From positions 62,001 through 126,000 of the forward strand of contig JALFLK010000029.1 in the NCBI GenBank assembly GCA_022774755.1: a stretch of DNA of 64,000 bases, read 5' to 3'. Under the pieces are notes generated by a model. The model made no database searches. It had not been told where the DNA came from and worked only from the letters and a program-made list of their open reading frames with translations. This document shows positions 25,006 to 35,167 of the stretch, piece by piece. The number at the start of each line of letters is the position of its first letter. Position 1 is the stretch's first letter. The stretch comes from a bacterium. GTDB taxonomy: Bacteria > Bacillota > Clostridia > Oscillospirales > Acutalibacteraceae. Position numbers and translations under genes: made by a program.

Positions 25006-28000
25006 TTATGCTAACGGAGTAGCGTCGGGATTTGCCTCGGGGTCAACATTGTAAATACTCAGCCAGTCGCCCTGGTTTACCATATTGTTGCCGTCAACAA
25101 CTACCCAAAGTTCTTCGTCTTTGAAGCCTTTGTAATCCTGAGTCTGAGGACTGCCGCTGACAGAAAGGATAAAGCAGAACACGCCAACACCCGGAGTATC
25201 AACAGAAGCTGTCCACCAGCCGTTTTCATCCTTTGCGGTGCTTACGGCATCTCCCGGCCAGCTGCCCTTCTTGGAAAGGTTTACGCTGCCCAGTGTACCG
25301 TCAGACATCGGAACCTGCTCCTGCCACGCCCAGAGGCTCATAGCCCGCTCGGACGCTGCGGAATCATCAGAGTACTTAATGTGGAGAGTTTCCTTTTTGC
25401 CGGAGTAAAGGTAGTAATAATTTACCACAGTATTTACGCCGAACACATATTTGCCGGAAGCATTGTCCGGAATTTTTGTTTCATCGAAAGTGTAGGCCAA
25501 AACATTCTTCGGTGAAGTTGAATAGTCATAGCCTACTCTGCCGATATAATTCTCTGTGTCGGCAATCTTCTCGCCTGTTTCTCCGTCATAGTGGTTTACT
25601 TCTACTGTGCTTGTAGCTATGGATAAATTGGCAATCACATACTGAAGTGTGGTTGCATCGAAAATAGTAGTATATCCGTCATAATTAACATCAGCATATT
25701 CAGTCAAGCTGTCGTCGATTTTGTAAAGCTTTGCAAGGTAAAGCTGTAAGCATGTTACATCTAAAATGTCAACCTTGCCGTCGCCGTTAAAGTCAGCTTT
25801 CTTTGCATGCTCGGGGATATAGTCGGCGTACTCATAAACAACTTCCTGAGGCTCTTCCGTAAAGACTCCTGTCTCGCTGCCTGTAACGCCTTTAATCTCA
25901 TACTTAATATCTATTGAGCTGTCGGGTACTGTTACATATTTTGTGCCGATTGTGCCCTTGATTACTCTCTCGGAAATCACTTCGCCTGAACGCTGGTCGA
26001 TGTCTTTAATAATTACTTTTCCAAGGTTATCTGACAAAGACTCAGCCTCAAAGCTTGCTTTATCAACGGCAATAATTGCAGAAGACGCAGGGAGAACAAA
26101 TGTGGAACCTGATACCTCGCCAAGCTTTTGGAGACCGGCTTCTTTATCGTTTGCAATAATTACCCATTCAGTAACGGAGGTATCCTTTAATGTTACTGTT
26201 GATTCGGATCTTGCTCCGTTATAAATTACGGCAACCTTGCTCCACTCGCCGGGAGTTGAATTTGAAACAGTATAGGAAACTGTATAAGAGTTTGCAGTTG
26301 AAAGGCTGCCGGACAGAGTGTAGTTATCCTTTGAGCCTAATGTTGCGTCTGTAAACGGTGAGAAGGCTTTTCTGATTTTATACAAGCCCTTGTAATATGA
26401 AACAAGGTCACCGTATGTATTCAGATTTTCCCAGTTAAGCATATTCAGAGTTGCGGCGGATTTATAGCTGTTTTCGTCACCGAGCTTTGTACGAGCCATC
26501 TCTTCGCCGGCAAGTACAAAGTTCATACCCTGTGATGTCATTACAATAGCACCTGCAAGCTTATTCATCTCAATAAGCTCAGGATAACGCTTTGTGTAAT
26601 CGGGATTTCCCGATGTATCGGTTGAATTGATAAGACGGTCGTAGAGCGTTGCGTTATCATGGCAGGAAGAATAAGTTACGCACTGTGACGGTGCGGTAGG
26701 CTGCCAGCCCAGCTTGCCTACAGTGTTAGCTCTGATACCGTAATAAATATTCTTTGCGCTTGCTCTGTTGCCCTGAACAAAGCCCTGTCCGGAGGATTCA
26801 AAAACAGAACCCTTGATACCGTCACGGATTTTATCGTTGAAGAGCGCAATTCTCTCGTTAAGCTTAGCAACATTGGCAAGTGTTGCGCCGTATGTCTTTG
26901 TACCTTCACAGGTTGTTGGGTCAAATGTTGCTGTGCCGCCTGCCCAGCCTTCGCCGTATGTAAGGATTCTCGGGTCAATGGTATCAAGCTCTGCACGGAT
27001 TGCATTCATTGTTTCAACATCCATACAACCCATAAGGTCAAAACGGAAACCGTCAATGTGGTATTCGTTTACCCAATAAGCGCAGGACTGAACAACAAAG
27101 TTCCTGAACATAGCACGCTCTGAAGCTGTCTCGTTTCCGGTGCCGGAGCCGTTCGACCATGCGCCTGTTGATGTAAATCTGTAATAATAATCAGGAACAG
27201 TTTTCTGGAAACAGGAATCGTTGGAATAGGTATGATTGTAAACAACGTCCATTACAACCTGAATACCGGCGTTATGGAGGGCCTGTACCATTTCTTTACA
27301 TTCTTTAATTCTTACATTTCCGTCGTAGGGGTTTGAAGAATATGAGCCCTCGGGAACATTATAGTTTTCAGGGTCATATCCCCAGTTAAACTGTGAACTC
27401 GAGCCTGTCTCGTCGATTGAAGCAAAATCATAGAAAGGATTGATATGAACCGTTGTTATTCCCAGCTCTTTGAGATAGTCAACGCAGGTTGAAACTTCGC
27501 CCTCGCCGTTTAAGGTTGTTCCTGTTTCGGCAAAAGCAAGGTACTTACCTCTGTTTGCCTCAGAAACGCCGGAATTTTCATTGTAAGAAAAGTCCTTAAT
27601 CTGAATTTCCCAGATTGAAGCGTCTGTGTTGTTATCCAAAAGAACATGAGCGTCGTTTTCCCAACCCTCAGGGTCTGTGTCGTCAAGGTCAACAATCATT
27701 GAACGCTTGCCGTTTACACCGACTGCTTTTGAATAAACATCCTGGGTTTCATATGTAGTTACTTTTTGGGTACCCGTTGTATTGGTAGTAGTAATGCTGT
27801 AAGTATAGTAGATGTTCTTATAGTCGCCCTCAATGGTAACCGTCCACACGCCTGTGTTTGACGCCTCCCCGGCGGTTGGGTCGGAAGTCAAAGCAAGAGA
27901 ATATGAGCCAAGTTTTTCTGCACCATTTTCTTTGTCGCTTCCTGTTGTATAGAGGTTAACCGCAACTTCTGTTGCAGTAGGCGCCCACACCTTGAATGTT

Positions 28001-28209
28001 GTTGACTCGGGTGAATAGGTTGCGCCCAAATCATTTCCGTCATATCTGTAATTCTTGTCAATTTCCATTGCTGCTGCCGACTTTGCGTTAGCTGAGCTTA
28101 CCTGCTCGTCGATTTCTGCGGCAAATGCCGAAAAGCCCGAAAGCGTAAATGTCGTTGCAAGCATTACAACTGCAAGAATCACGGAGATGACCTTTTTTGA
28201 CATTGTCAT
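25006..28209 (-). CDS. Secreted type I pullulanase with dockerin and C-terminal starch-binding-like module
   Basis: This extracellular alpha-1,6-debranching enzyme (GH13) has 1067 residues. After a signal peptide (about 1-30) comes a CBM48-like domain (FKVWAPTATEVAVNLY), then the catalytic barrel with the pullulanase mark NWGYDPENYNVPEGSYS. The triad is Asp391 in GFRFD, Glu420 in YGEGW and Asp518 in SSCHDN. Two MucBP-like segments flank a type I dockerin (about 803-863) with two calcium repeats, DFNGDGKVDILD and DVNYDGYTTIFD. The last 120 residues (MSLWAWQEQ, GSWPGDA) resemble a starch-binding module. A GGAGG site fixes the ATG. The dockerin predicts docking to a cohesin scaffold, as in the R. 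bromii amylosome. No cohesin is encoded in the window. Confidence 0.94.
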   Translation of the reverse strand: MTMSKKVISVILAVVMLATTFTLSGFSAFAAEIDEQVSSANAKSAAAMEIDKNYRYDGNDLGATYSPESTTFKVWAPTATEVAVNLYTTGSDKENGAEKLGSYSLALTSDPTAGEASNTGVWTVTIEGDYKNIYYTYSITTTNTTGTQKVTTYETQDVYSKAVGVNGKRSMIVDLDDTDPEGWENDAHVLLDNNTDASIWEIQIKDFSYNENSGVSEANRGKYLAFAETGTTLNGEGEVSTCVDYLKELGITTVHINPFYDFASIDETGSSSQFNWGYDPENYNVPEGSYSSNPYDGNVRIKECKEMVQALHNAGIQVVMDVVYNHTYSNDSCFQKTVPDYYYRFTSTGAWSNGSGTGNETASERAMFRNFVVQSCAYWVNEYHIDGFRFDLMGCMDVETMNAIRAELDTIDPRILTYGEGWAGGTATFDPTTCEGTKTYGATLANVAKLNERIALFNDKIRDGIKGSVFESSGQGFVQGNRASAKNIYYGIRANTVGKLGWQPTAPSQCVTYSSCHDNATLYDRLINSTDTSGNPDYTKRYPELIEMNKLAGAIVMTSQGMNFVLAGEEMARTKLGDENSYKSAATLNMLNWENLNTYGDLVSYYKGLYKIRKAFSPFTDATLGSKDNYTLSGSLSTANSYTVSYTVSNSTPGEWSKVAVIYNGARSESTVTLKDTSVTEWVIIANDKEAGLQKLGEVSGSTFVLPASSAIIAVDKASFEAESLSDNLGKVIIKDIDQRSGEVISERVIKGTIGTKYVTVPDSSIDIKYEIKGVTGSETGVFTEEPQEVVYEYADYIPEHAKKADFNGDGKVDILDVTCLQLYLAKLYKIDDSLTEYADVNYDGYTTIFDATTLQYVIANLSIATSTVEVNHYDGETGEKIADTENYIGRVGYDYSTSPKNVLAYTFDETKIPDNASGKYVFGVNTVVNYYYLYSGKKETLHIKYSDDSAASERAMSLWAWQEQVPMSDGTLGSVNLSKKGSWPGDAVSTAKDENGWWTASVDTPGVGVFCFILSVSGSPQTQDYKGFKDEELWVVVDGNNMVNQGDWLSIYNVDPEANPDATPLA

Positions 28210-28384
28210 ATTTTTTTCCTCCTAAATTTCATATATAAACCATTCCGACTATTATTGCCGAAATAGATTTATCCTGTTAAAATAATTATTTTTATACCCT
28301 TTTGCTGATTATCTAAGTCCTCTTATTATCTTTACTTAATCCCTTTTCTTTTTGGAGCCTTTGAATATCTGCATTTGGATATTC

Positions 28385-31255
28385 TTAATCATCAATATCA
28401 AGCTCCTCTTTATTGCGCTTTTTGCTTTTGAGGGTCGAAAACGCAAACACTGCTCCGCCTGCCAAAAGCAAAGCGCCTAAGGAAACAAAGGTAATTATCC
28501 ACGGCAGCGGTGAAGCTTCGTGCTTTGCATAAACATACAAAACATTCACCTCGCCTGTCATATATGTTCCCATGGCATTATGAGGTTTTTGAATCAGCTC
28601 GTAACTGTCAAAGGTTTTGTCTTCGCAGGAATATTCCTGATAAAGCTCCCCAAAGGAGGTAGTTCTGTCAAGAATTTTTCCCTCCGTATCCATATAGACT
28701 GAATTAACCTTGCATATTCCCTCGTCTTCGGGAGTTATTCTTTTATATTTATAAACAACCTCAATATCGTCGCCGCCGAACTTACCGCAGCCGTTCTCGG
28801 GGAGATTATCCAAATCAAGCAAATAACCGTCAACCGTTGGAATTGAAAGAGTTGTGTAAATCTGTCCCTCTCTGTTGGATAAAACGGTAGATGAAGTTAT
28901 ATCCTCCCCTGTTTCAAAATCCACATACCTTATTGTTACATTTGAATAACCGCCCTGATATTCTTCACAAAAAGCGGTAACTCTGACTGTATCCTTTGAA
29001 AACTCTCCCGACGCCTTTCCGTCGGTGTTTACAATATTATAGTCCATTGAGATTACGTTGTTTTTCGTAACATCGTATGTTTCTCCCACTTTGCCTGTTA
29101 TGACATTTGAGGCGATAACGCTGTTGTCGGACTTGTTCACATAATTTACCACAACCGCACCTTCGTCGGACTCAATGCCTGATTCTTCAAAAGACTTTTT
29201 TTCGGCAAGAATCATTGCGCTGTTTTTTGCAACAGTTACCTTGCCCTTTGCAGTGCCTAAATTTCTCAGACCTGCGGTTTCGTTATTTGCAAGGATAACC
29301 CACTCCTCCGGCAGATTATCTCCGCTGATGTTAATTTCCCGATTTTCTCCGCTTCCGTTGAGTATTACACACATTGCACTTATTGACGGGTTTTCCGAAT
29401 CTACTGCAATATTATTAAGGGTATAGGCTACCACGCCGTCGGGTAAATCATCAAGATAATTTATGCTGTTGGCAGAATTCGGCGATGAGTCCCTAAAGGC
29501 GGAAAAGCTGTCTCTTATTTGCATAAGCCCCTTGTAATAAGCTACTAAATCGCCGAAATAGGTTGTATTTGACCAAACAAGCTCGTTCTGGCTGTTGCTT
29601 GTATTAAAGCTGTTGCCCTCGCCGTCCTTGCTTCTGGCAAATTCTTCGCCAGAAAGCAAAAAGGGAATACCCTGGGATGTAAATACCGTTGCGGCGCTGA
29701 GCTTATTCATAGCGACCAAGTCTTCGTAACGCTTTCTGTAATCGGAGCCTTGCTCCTTTACGGAGGCAACAAGCTTGTCATAAAGTGTGTAATTATCGTG
29801 ACAGGAAGCATAGGTTACGCACTGATTAGGCGACTGCGCCCATCCCGTACTTGTTTTTGACTGTCCTGCAATTCCTGTTTTAAGCTCGCTTTTTTTGCCG
29901 CCGGACTGAACGAATCCTTTTTCGTTCATAACAAAACAGCTTCCCTTGATTGCGTCTCTGATTGTGTCGTCAAAAGCTCCGATGCGGTTATCAAGCTTGC
30001 TCATATTATTCTGATTTGCAAGGACTGTTCCGTTTTTTGCAGAGGTTGAAAGATTCCAGGCTTCTCCGTACATTAAAATGTTTTTTCCGCCGTCAAGCTT
30101 ATCAAGATTAGCTCTAATTTGATTCATAGTTTCAACATCGTGCAATCCCATTAAATCAAACCTAAAACCATCTATATGATATTCGCTTGCCCAGTATGTG
30201 ACGGAATCTATCATATACTTTCTGAACATTATGTTCTCCGACGCAGTATCGTTTCCGCAGCCTGAGCCGTTTGACAATGTTCCGTCGGGATTTCTTCTGT
30301 AATAATAATCGGGGACTGTAAGATTAAAGAAAGAATCCTCCGCAGTATAGGTGTGGTTGTAAACAACATCCATAATTACGCCAATGCCTGCGTCATGGAG
30401 AGCCTTAATCATCTGCTTACATTCGTTGATTCTGACTTCGCCCTTATACGGATTTGAGGAATAGCTGCCCTCGGGGACGTTGTAATTCTTCGGGTCATAT
30501 CCCCAGTTATACTGGTCGGATAAATTCTTGCTCTCGTCAATCGAGCCGAAATCGTAAAAGGGCATAATCTGAACATATTTTACGCCCAGCTGTTTAAGAT
30601 AATCAACACAGGTTGCACCGCTGTTTTCAGCACCGTTTACAGTTGTTCCCGTTTCGGTAAAAGCAAGGAACTTGCCCCTGTTGTTTTCGGAAACACCGCT
30701 TGTAGGAGAAACTGAAAAATCCCTTACGGAAACCTCCCAAACCGATGCGTCAGTGGGATTTGCAACGGCAATATGCCTGTCGCTGTCCCAACCCTCGGGG
30801 TTAGTGGAGGCTAAATCCACAACCATACTCCTGTTGCCGTTTACACCTGCGCCCTTTGCATAAATATCCGCTGTTTCGACCTGAGAATCTCCTCGGGTTA
30901 TGATATATGTGTAGTACTTATTCTTTAAATCACCGCTGATTTTGCAGTACCAGACGCCTGTTGATTTGTCGTAGGACATATCCTTAGTGGTAATAACTGC
31001 GGCGCCTGTTTCGTCGTCACTGCCTGTTTCATAAATTCTTGTCTGAACAGAGTCGGCACCGGGACTCCATACTCTGAATTCGGTATAGTTTTTTCCGTAA
31101 ACTGCGCCTAAATCGCCGTTTTGATAAATAGTTTCTTCATATTTTGCAATAACCTCATCGTGGTTTGTTTCTGCGTGAGCAGTAAAACCAGCCATTGCAG
31201 CCGAGCTTGCCATAGCTAACACCAACACTCCTGTAATAATTTTCTTTAAAAGCAC
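28385..31255 (-). CDS. Membrane-anchored type I pullulanase
   Basis: This is a second GH13 pullulanase of 956 residues, clearly paralogous to its neighbour over the CBM48-like and catalytic domains. The triad is Asp367 (GFRFD), Glu398 (YGEAW) and Asp487 (ASCHDN), with NWGYDPKNYNVPEG present. Instead of a dockerin it carries three MucBP-like segments and then a C-terminal membrane helix (LPWIITFVSLGALLLAGG) with a basic and acidic tail. It should therefore stay on the cell surface. No clean LPxTG-like motif is visible. The open frame extends 42 codons upstream, but the GTG at 31255 lies eight bases after GGGAGG and starts a good signal peptide. Confidence 0.93.
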   Translation of the reverse strand: MLLKKIITGVLVLAMASSAAMAGFTAHAETNHDEVIAKYEETIYQNGDLGAVYGKNYTEFRVWSPGADSVQTRIYETGSDDETGAAVITTKDMSYDKSTGVWYCKISGDLKNKYYTYIITRGDSQVETADIYAKGAGVNGNRSMVVDLASTNPEGWDSDRHIAVANPTDASVWEVSVRDFSVSPTSGVSENNRGKFLAFTETGTTVNGAENSGATCVDYLKQLGVKYVQIMPFYDFGSIDESKNLSDQYNWGYDPKNYNVPEGSYSSNPYKGEVRINECKQMIKALHDAGIGVIMDVVYNHTYTAEDSFFNLTVPDYYYRRNPDGTLSNGSGCGNDTASENIMFRKYMIDSVTYWASEYHIDGFRFDLMGLHDVETMNQIRANLDKLDGGKNILMYGEAWNLSTSAKNGTVLANQNNMSKLDNRIGAFDDTIRDAIKGSCFVMNEKGFVQSGGKKSELKTGIAGQSKTSTGWAQSPNQCVTYASCHDNYTLYDKLVASVKEQGSDYRKRYEDLVAMNKLSAATVFTSQGIPFLLSGEEFARSKDGEGNSFNTSNSQNELVWSNTTYFGDLVAYYKGLMQIRDSFSAFRDSSPNSANSINYLDDLPDGVVAYTLNNIAVDSENPSISAMCVILNGSGENREINISGDNLPEEWVILANNETAGLRNLGTAKGKVTVAKNSAMILAEKKSFEESGIESDEGAVVVNYVNKSDNSVIASNVITGKVGETYDVTKNNVISMDYNIVNTDGKASGEFSKDTVRVTAFCEEYQGGYSNVTIRYVDFETGEDITSSTVLSNREGQIYTTLSIPTVDGYLLDLDNLPENGCGKFGGDDIEVVYKYKRITPEDEGICKVNSVYMDTEGKILDRTTSFGELYQEYSCEDKTFDSYELIQKPHNAMGTYMTGEVNVLYVYAKHEASPLPWIITFVSLGALLLAGGAVFAFSTLKSKKRNKEELDIDD

Positions 31256-31485
31256 TATTTTGCCTCCCACAGAGCTTTGTTGTGAAATGCACCGTAACAA
31301 AAACACACTTATACATTCTTTTAGTATTGTAACACAACGGAGTCGTTTTTTTAATCCTAATAAAGAAATAAACAGCAACAAACCGGTTTTTAATTGTAGA
31401 AAAATAGCGCTGATTTATGTTAACACTGCACAAATTATCGTAATAGTTTTTTGACATTTTATTGTATGTATAAAATATAATTACG
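31256..31485. other. Upstream region of the anchored pullulanase
   Basis: About 230 bases of AT-rich DNA before the inverted repeat at 31486. It must hold the promoter of the pullulanase gene. A TTGACA-like box is present on the plus strand (near 31451), but no convincing minus-strand pair was found. No coding frame is supported. Confidence 0.4.
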
Positions 31486-31521
31486 TCTGCATTTAGTGTA
31501 TAAATATACACCAAATGCAGA
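31486..31521. terminator. Long inverted repeat behind enolase, probable terminator
   Basis: Arms of 17 bases (31486-31502 and 31505-31521) pair with one mismatch around AA. It lies 35 bases after the enolase stop. The tract behind it on the minus strand is only moderately T-rich, so the terminator call is probable rather than sure. Confidence 0.6.
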
Positions 31522-31555
31522 TTTTGTGTGATATTATAAAGGTATTCGTGCAATT

Positions 31556-32839
<1,284 letters not shown>

Positions 32840-32939
32840 TTACTATTTTTTACAATCCTGCAAAATTTATACAGGCTATGCACCAAAATCAGGATTCTGT
32901 GTATATTATATTAGGCGTAAAAATTTATACTAATTCCTG

Positions 32940-33062
32940 ATAGAAAGCAGATTTATATTTGCGAGGATAATTTTCGCAAGACAAGGCGGAGGACGCCGCA
33001 AGGCTGACGCCTTGCAAGGACGACAACGCAATATTGTGGAAATTAAGCAGCAAAGATTTTCT
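32940..33062. repeat. GC-rich intergenic insert with strong hairpin
   Basis: A GC-rich block within otherwise AT-rich DNA. It holds a perfect hairpin, GCAAGGC (32998-33004) with GCCTTGC (33009-33015), and purine-rich flanks (ACAAGGCGGAGGACGCC). It looks like a small non-coding repeat inserted before the LysM gene. No second copy was found in this window. Confidence 0.4.
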
Positions 33063-33101
33063 ACTTTTAATTAGGTTTTAGTATTAAGGAGGTATTATAA
33101 T

Positions 33102-33410
33102 ATGGAAACCGTTATGTACACAGTGAGAAAAGGCAATACGCTGTTTGGAATAGCCCAGTTTTTCGGTACTACCGTGGGCAACATTCTGAGATACAACAAT
33201 ATTAAGGACGCAAACAAAATATACGTAGGACAACAGCTTTTAATTCCCGTTGACGATATGACGCCAATCAGCTCATATGTTGTGCGCCCCGGGGACGACC
33301 TTTGGATGATTGCAAGGCGTTACGGCACAACTGTTGAAAACCTGCTTGCGCTGAACAATCTTGAAAATCCCAATACTATTTATCCCGGTCAAATTCTGAA
33401 TATTGCCTGA
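33102..33410 (+). CDS. Small double LysM protein without signal peptide
   Basis: The 102-residue protein is almost entirely two LysM domains: YTVRKGNTLFGIAQFFGTTVGNILRYNNI with YVGQQLLIP, then YVVRPGDDLWMIARRYGTTVENLLALNNL with YPGQILNI. LysM binds N-acetylglucosamine polymers such as peptidoglycan. There is no signal peptide or membrane segment, so export would need another route, or it acts inside the cell, for example on spore layers during sporulation (inference). A strong AAGGAGG site precedes the ATG and a terminator follows, so it is a single-gene transcript. Confidence 0.9.
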   Translation: METVMYTVRKGNTLFGIAQFFGTTVGNILRYNNIKDANKIYVGQQLLIPVDDMTPISSYVVRPGDDLWMIARRYGTTVENLLALNNLENPNTIYPGQILNIA

Positions 33411-33463
33411 ATTTCTGCAAAATATATTCCCAAAATTCTCGGTTTATAAGTTCACAAAACGGA

Positions 33464-33506
33464 AAACCGCCTGTCTTTGAATTGAAAGCGACAGGCGGTT
33501 TATTTA
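33464..33506 (+). terminator. Terminator of the LysM gene
   Basis: AAACCGCCTGTC (33464-33475) pairs with GACAGGCGGTTT (33490-33501), followed by ATTTATAA. The A-run to the left lets it act on the minus strand too. Confidence 0.85.
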
Positions 33507-33662
33507 TAAAATGAATTACTAAATGAATCTTTGATAATCGGTGATTAGTATTCAGATAAAATTTAGAATTTTAATCAAGACAAGACTCAAGGACATCGAT
33601 TATGTTATTTGGGCATATTGCGATGCACAAAAGCTTTTCTGCGTTATTTATACGGTGGCATC

Positions 33663-34040
33663 TTAATTCAGTTTACCTTTTTTCTGCAAATAATCCTGTA
33701 TCTGCTGTTTATCGTAAAGCCCCAAATCGTCGCACCCTGCAAGATATTCGTTGTGGTGGCGCACCTCATGGTGCATAATTTTCGTCAGATGAGTGCGTAT
33801 TTCTTCCTTCGGAAGATTGCCGTACACCGTGGCAACGCTTCCGTAAAAAACAGCTATGTACTTACCCAGATTATCTCTGCGGTATTCACCCAAAATATAC
33901 AGGTCGTTATTGACAGCGCAAGGGTGAAGCTTGCTTTGAGGCAGAAGAATTACACCTCCGTTAAGCTCACGAAATAGCTCACGGGGCATCTCATCAACAA
34001 TATCGTCAAGCATTTCTCCACATTCCTCAAAAGTCAGCAA
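33663..34040 (-). CDS. Zincin-like metallopeptidase family protein (PF06262 type)
   Basis: This is a small cytoplasmic protein of 125 residues with the zinc-protease signature HHEVRHH (HExxH, about residue 90), preceded by EEIRTHLTKIM. Short single-domain zincins of this family are common in Firmicutes and Actinobacteria, and their substrate is unknown. The TTG at 34040 follows AAGGAGGGCG and lies 20 bases after rpoD, so the gene is the third member of the dnaG-rpoD operon. Location in this essential operon suggests a housekeeping role, but nothing proves it. Confidence 0.82.
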   Translation of the reverse strand: MLTFEECGEMLDDIVDEMPRELFRELNGGVILLPQSKLHPCAVNNDLYILGEYRRDNLGKYIAVFYGSVATVYGNLPKEEIRTHLTKIMHHEVRHHNEYLAGCDDLGLYDKQQIQDYLQKKGKLN

Positions 34041-34060
34041 CTTTACGCCCTCCTTAGGAA

Positions 34061-35152
34061 TCAGTCCAAAAAGTCTTTCAATTTCTTGCTTCGTGAGGGA
34101 TGTCTGAGCTTTCTCAAAGCCTTTGCTTCAATCTGTCTTATTCTCTCACGGGTTACATTAAATTCCTTACCTACCTCTTCCAAGGTTCTGCTTCTTCCGT
34201 CTTCAAGACCGAATCTTAATCTTAGCACCTTTTCTTCTCTGGGAGTAAGGGTATCCAAAACCTCGGAAAGCTGTTCTCTGAGCATTGTGTGAGAAGCGGC
34301 GTCAGCAGGCGCTGGTGCGTCGTTATCGGGGATAAAATCTCCCAGGTGGCTGTCTTCTTCTTCGCCGATTGGGGTTTCAAGAGAAACAGGCTCCTGCGCC
34401 ACACGCATAATCTCCCTAACCTTTTCAACGGGCATATCAATTTCTTCCGCAATTTCCTCGGCGCTGGGCTCATGACCGTTCTGATGCAAAAGCTGGCTTG
34501 AAACCTTTTTAACCTTATTGATAGTTTCTACCATATGAACGGGTATGCGGATTGTTCTTGCCTGGTCAGCTATCGCCCTTGTTATCGCCTGCCTGATCCA
34601 CCAGGTTGCATAGGTCGAAAACTTAAAGCCCTTGGTGTAGTCGAACTTTTCCACGGCTTTAATCAGTCCCAGATTTCCCTCCTGGATTAAGTCAAGGAAC
34701 TGCATACCTCTGCCGAGATAACGCTTTGCGATGCTTACAACAAGTCTGAGGTTAGCCTCGCTGAGGCGCTTTTTGGCACCAACGTCGCCCTCTTTTATCT
34801 TTATAGCAAGCTCAATTTCTTCGTCGGGAGTCAAAAGCGGTACACGGCCGATTTCCTTAAGATAAACCTTAACAGGGTCGTCGATTGCGATTATTTCGGT
34901 AAAATCGCCGGAGTCGCCGTCTTTATCTCCTGTTATTTCATCGCCTAAGTCGTCAAGCTTGACGTCCTCTAAATCCTCAACGATTTCAATTCCCTGTGAC
35001 TCCAGGTTATCGTAGAGCTTTTCAAGCTGTTCAGGTTCAAAATCAAGCTCGCCTATTGCGTCAAGAATATCCTGATTAGTAAGGCTTCCCTTTTGCTTGC
35101 CAAGCTCAGTAAGCTCCTTTACGACTGTTTTCTTATCCTGCTGTTCTGTCAT
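34061..35152 (-). CDS. rpoD: Primary sigma factor RpoD (SigA)
   Basis: This is the main vegetative sigma factor, 363 residues. Region 1.1 is short and acidic. Region 1.2 starts at [17 protein letters not shown], and region 2 is intact ([30 protein letters not shown], then [17 protein letters not shown]). Region 3 is present, and region 4 has the -35 binding HTH ([29 protein letters not shown]). It follows dnaG by 15 bases, forming the classical macromolecular synthesis operon, here without rpsU at the front. Confidence 0.97.
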   Translation of the reverse strand: MTEQQDKKTVVKELTELGKQKGSLTNQDILDAIGELDFEPEQLEKLYDNLESQGIEIVEDLEDVKLDDLGDEITGDKDGDSGDFTEIIAIDDPVKVYLKEIGRVPLLTPDEEIELAIKIKEGDVGAKKRLSEANLRLVVSIAKRYLGRGMQFLDLIQEGNLGLIKAVEKFDYTKGFKFSTYATWWIRQAITRAIADQARTIRIPVHMVETINKVKKVSSQLLHQNGHEPSAEEIAEEIDMPVEKVREIMRVAQEPVSLETPIGEEEDSHLGDFIPDNDAPAPADAASHTMLREQLSEVLDTLTPREEKVLRLRFGLEDGRSRTLEEVGKEFNVTRERIRQIEAKALRKLRHPSRSKKLKDFLD

Positions 35153-35167
35153 ACCTTTTGCTCCTTA

